Assembly: GCA_035524955.1 (NCBI GenBank)
Contig: DATLFG010000100.1
Span: 38,280 to 102,279, forward strand
Source: CAMLFJ01 sp035524955
Lineage (GTDB): Bacteria > Methylomirabilota > Methylomirabilia > Rokubacteriales > CSP1-6
Direction: 5' to 3'
DNA length: 64,000 bases
The notes beneath the pieces were generated by a model. That model made no database searches. It worked only from the letters and a program-made list of their open reading frames with translations, and was not told the DNA's origin. How positions within the stretch are numbered: position 1 is the stretch's first letter; each line of letters starts with the position of its first letter. Position numbers and translations under genes: made by a program. Of the stretch, positions 61,894 to 64,000 are shown piece by piece.

Positions 61894-62129
61894 TCCGGCC
61901 GATGCGCCTGCCGGGTCGGGTCGCGGCCATCACCGGAGGAGCGCTCGGGATCGGGCGCGCGACCGCGCTCATCTTCGCCGCCCAGGTATCCCGGGTGGCG
62001 TTCTTCCTCGCCTCCGACGACGCCAGCTACGTCACCGGCCACACTCTCGCGGTGGATGGCGGCTACCTGGCCGGCGGCCTCTGGTCCGGCGCCGCGGGCA
62101 TCCGGGCGCCCGGCGTCACCCCGGGCTAG
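61890..62129 (+). pseudogene. SDR gene remnant with large internal deletion
   Basis: A 79-residue frame starting ATG 61890 (ATGA overlap with the MFS stop). It begins with the NAD(P)-binding start of a short-chain dehydrogenase (RVAAITGGALGIGRATALIFA) and jumps directly to the SDR C-terminus (RVAFFLASDDASYVTGHTLAVDGGYLAGG). About 170 residues including the Ser-Tyr-Lys catalytic centre are missing, in frame. It cannot be an active dehydrogenase. Confidence 0.75.
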
Positions 62130-62175
62130 GATCCCTGCCCGGCCTCCCGTCCGCGATCGAGCCCACCGAGGCGGA

Positions 62176-63381
62176 ATGGATCACGCGCTGAGCGACGTCA
62201 CCGTCCTCGACCTGGGGCAGGTCATCGCGATGCCGTTCTGCACGATGCTGCTCGCCGACCTCGGCGCGCGGGTGATCAAGGTCGAGTCGCCGGAGCGCGG
62301 GCGCGAGCGGGTCTCGCTCGGCGTCAGGCGCCGCCGCGACGGCATCGAGGAGCGGGTGCCCGCCGCGCAGTACCGGGATCGCAACAAGCTCGGGGTCACC
62401 CTCGATCTGAAGACACCGACCGGCCTCGCGCTCTTCCGCGAGCTGGTGCGGCACGCCGACGTGGTCACCGAGAACTGGAGCGTCGGCACGATGGAGCGCC
62501 TCGGCCTCGGCTACGAGGAGCTGCGCCACATCAACCCGAGGCTCGTCTACGCCTCGATCACTGCGTTCGGGCAGACCGGGCCCTACGCGCCGCAGCGGGG
62601 CTACGACATGCTCGCGCAGGCGATCAGCGGGTACATGAGCATCACCGGTTATCCCGACGGACCGCCCACCCGGTCCGGCCAGTCCATCTCGGACTACTAC
62701 GCGGGCATGCTGTGCGCCTTCAGCATCGTCTCCGCGCTGCACTATCGGCAGCGCACCGGCCGCGGGCAGCGCATCGACCTGGCCCTGCTCGACAGCCTTC
62801 TGGTGGCGCTGGACAATCTCGGGGAGCGCTACACGGTGGGCGGCGAGATCCTCACCCGCGCCGGCAACGTCTCGTTCGCCGGCTCGGCCACCGGCATCTA
62901 TCCGACCACCGACGGCCACGTGGCCATCGCCGCCGCCGCGAGCAATGCGGTGTGGGCGCGCTTCTGCGCGGTCATCGGCCGGGACGATCTCCCCCGCGCC
63001 CCCGAGTTCGCCAGCGCGGCGGCCCGGCGCGACCGCCGTGACGAGATCGCCGCCATCATCCAGCAGTGGACCGGCGCGCGCACCAAGGCCGAGGTGGTCC
63101 GCACCCTCGTGACCGCCGGCGTCCCGGCCGCGCCGGTCAACAACGTGGCGGAGATGGTCGCCGATCCCCAGGTGCGGGCCCGCGAGATGTTCATCGAGCT
63201 CGACCATCCCGTCTACGGGCCGCTGACGACGACCGGGACGCCGCTGAAGCTCTCGGAGACGCCCGGGAAGGTCTGCTGGCTCGCGCCCATGCCGGGGGAG
63301 CACAACCAGGAGGTCTTCGTCCGTCTTCTCGGCCATTCACCCGAGGAGCTCGAACGCTGGCGCGCCGAGGGCGTGATCTGA
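62176..63381 (+). CDS. CaiB/BaiF-family CoA transferase
   Basis: A 401-residue class III CoA transferase: VLDLGQVIAMPFCTMLLADLGA, VIKVESP, RNKLGVTLDLKT, the catalytic aspartate in QSISDYYAGM and the loop RTGRGQRIDLALLDS. It shuttles CoA between a thioester and a carboxylate. Neighbours (MFS carrier, SDR remnant, acyl-CoA-dehydrogenase-like gene) suggest a catabolic acyl-CoA pathway. Confidence 0.9.
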   Translation: MDHALSDVTVLDLGQVIAMPFCTMLLADLGARVIKVESPERGRERVSLGVRRRRDGIEERVPAAQYRDRNKLGVTLDLKTPTGLALFRELVRHADVVTENWSVGTMERLGLGYEELRHINPRLVYASITAFGQTGPYAPQRGYDMLAQAISGYMSITGYPDGPPTRSGQSISDYYAGMLCAFSIVSALHYRQRTGRGQRIDLALLDSLLVALDNLGERYTVGGEILTRAGNVSFAGSATGIYPTTDGHVAIAAAASNAVWARFCAVIGRDDLPRAPEFASAAARRDRRDEIAAIIQQWTGARTKAEVVRTLVTAGVPAAPVNNVAEMVADPQVRAREMFIELDHPVYGPLTTTGTPLKLSETPGKVCWLAPMPGEHNQEVFVRLLGHSPEELERWRAEGVI

Positions 63382-63420
63382 CGAGGGAGCCGCGCGACCC
63401 GGCCGCGACCCGGCGCCGCG

Positions 63421-64000
63421 TCAGCCCATGGGGTCCACGTCGGGGAAGCCCAGCAGGATCTGGCCGAGACGCTCGTAGGCGGCGTCGCTCACCATCAAGT
63501 GCTGCGCGCCCGCGTTGATGTCGCGGAGACACCGCTGCAGCACGCCGGTGCGATAGAGCGCGCCGCCGCCGGCCGCGCGAAAGAGGCCGGTCACGATCTC
63601 CACGGCAGTCTCGGTCGCGTGAGTCGCGACGCTGCGCAGCTCGGCCTGCTCGCGGCGCGTGAGCGTGCCGCCCGCAGCGACGGTGGCCCAGGCGGCCTCG
63701 AAGAGCTCGACCGCGCCCGCCCGCACCGCGCGCAGCCGGATCTCGCCCTCGCCGAGCCGCGCCTGGAAGACCGCCCGCCCGGCCAGCGGCGAGGCCGCGA
63801 CGAGGCCGCGGGACTTGGACTGCGCGAGCAGGGCGGCGGCGCCGAGAGCCCGGCGCGCAACGCCCAGCGCGAAGGCCACGTGCTCGTAGGCCACGAAGGC
63901 GGGCATGCCGAGCCGGAACAGCGCGCCGCCCCGGCGCGGCGTCGCGGTCGCGGGGTTCCAGGCGAACGCAGCGGGCACGAAGCAATCGGTCACGGAGAAG
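63421..64000 (-). CDS. Acyl-CoA dehydrogenase-like / HpaB-type flavoprotein, C-terminal part
   Basis: Open to the window end, so the N-terminus is missing; 193 residues are visible. The sequence begins FSVTDCFVPAAFAW, then GGALFRLGMPAFVAYEHVAFALGVARRAL, and ends in a helical bundle (LRSVATHATETAVEIVTGLFRAAGGGALYR, DINAGAQHLMVSDAAYE). This is the C-terminal domain of acyl-CoA dehydrogenases and flavin-dependent monooxygenases of the DszC/HpaB type. It is convergent with the CoA transferase. Confidence 0.78.
   Translation of the reverse strand, partial: FSVTDCFVPAAFAWNPATATPRRGGALFRLGMPAFVAYEHVAFALGVARRALGAAALLAQSKSRGLVAASPLAGRAVFQARLGEGEIRLRAVRAGAVELFEAAWATVAAGGTLTRREQAELRSVATHATETAVEIVTGLFRAAGGGALYRTGVLQRCLRDINAGAQHLMVSDAAYERLGQILLGFPDVDPMG

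Overview
This is a GC-rich bacterial chromosome segment (about 70% GC by eye, not counted). Coding is dense, with GTG/TTG starts and many 4-base ATGA/GTGA/TTGA gene overlaps. Lipoproteins, Tat-type signals, an exosortase, c-type haem motifs and an EmrAB pump point to a Gram-negative-type envelope. The mix of TauD dioxygenase, CaiB-type CoA transferase, cyclase-family hydrolase, MFS carriers and selenoproteins would suit an uncultivated Methylomirabilota/Rokubacteria-like or deltaproteobacterial lineage. That placement is a guess; no rRNA or tRNA gene was seen.

Layout. 1-12 kb: mixed housekeeping and metabolic genes (spermidine-synthase-like protein, FAD oxidoreductase, receiver protein, a Rho factor lacking its N-terminal RNA-binding region, PAP2 phosphatase, TauD dioxygenase, esterase lipoprotein, MASE1 hybrid histidine kinase, acyl-CoA ligase, UroD-like protein). 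12-21.7 kb: DedA, two MBL hydrolases, GIY-YIG protein, a receiver/kinase/lipoprotein set, deaminase, an AhpD-like selenoprotein, LysM/DUF5715 protein. 21.7-31.9 kb, all minus strand: an envelope copper/redox run (TRASH metal proteins, beta-propeller selenoprotein, multicopper oxidase, SCO1, CcdA-like protein, methyltransferase, exosortase, EpsI, two TlpA thioredoxins, SoxYZ-like carrier). 31.9-37.0 kb, minus: a selenium operon (selD, a phosphonate-type ABC importer, a selenocysteine rhodanese). 37.0-45.1 kb, minus and nearly gapless with it: three glycosyltransferases, a glycosyltransferase-cytochrome c fusion, DoxX and two radical SAM/SPASM enzymes. 45-51.7 kb: methyltransferases, EmrAB pump and small proteins. 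52-64 kb: catabolic and transport genes, including a deletion remnant of an SDR gene.

The main discovery is selenocysteine use. Four genes are interrupted by one in-frame UGA each: AhpD/CMD-like (UGA 19449-19451), beta-propeller (29672-29674), rhodanese (32092-32094) and selD (36932-36934). In selD, rhodanese and AhpD the UGA sits at or beside an expected active-site cysteine. In all four a perfect hairpin begins 12-13 nt after the UGA with a G-containing apical loop, as in bacterial SECIS elements. The propeller has Cys-Phe-Sec, a loop of GGUCU, and lies inside the copper operon. selD sits directly upstream of a PhnCDE-type transporter that is better read as a selenium-compound importer. So the window appears to hold uptake, activation and use of selenium. 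selA, selB and selC must lie elsewhere.
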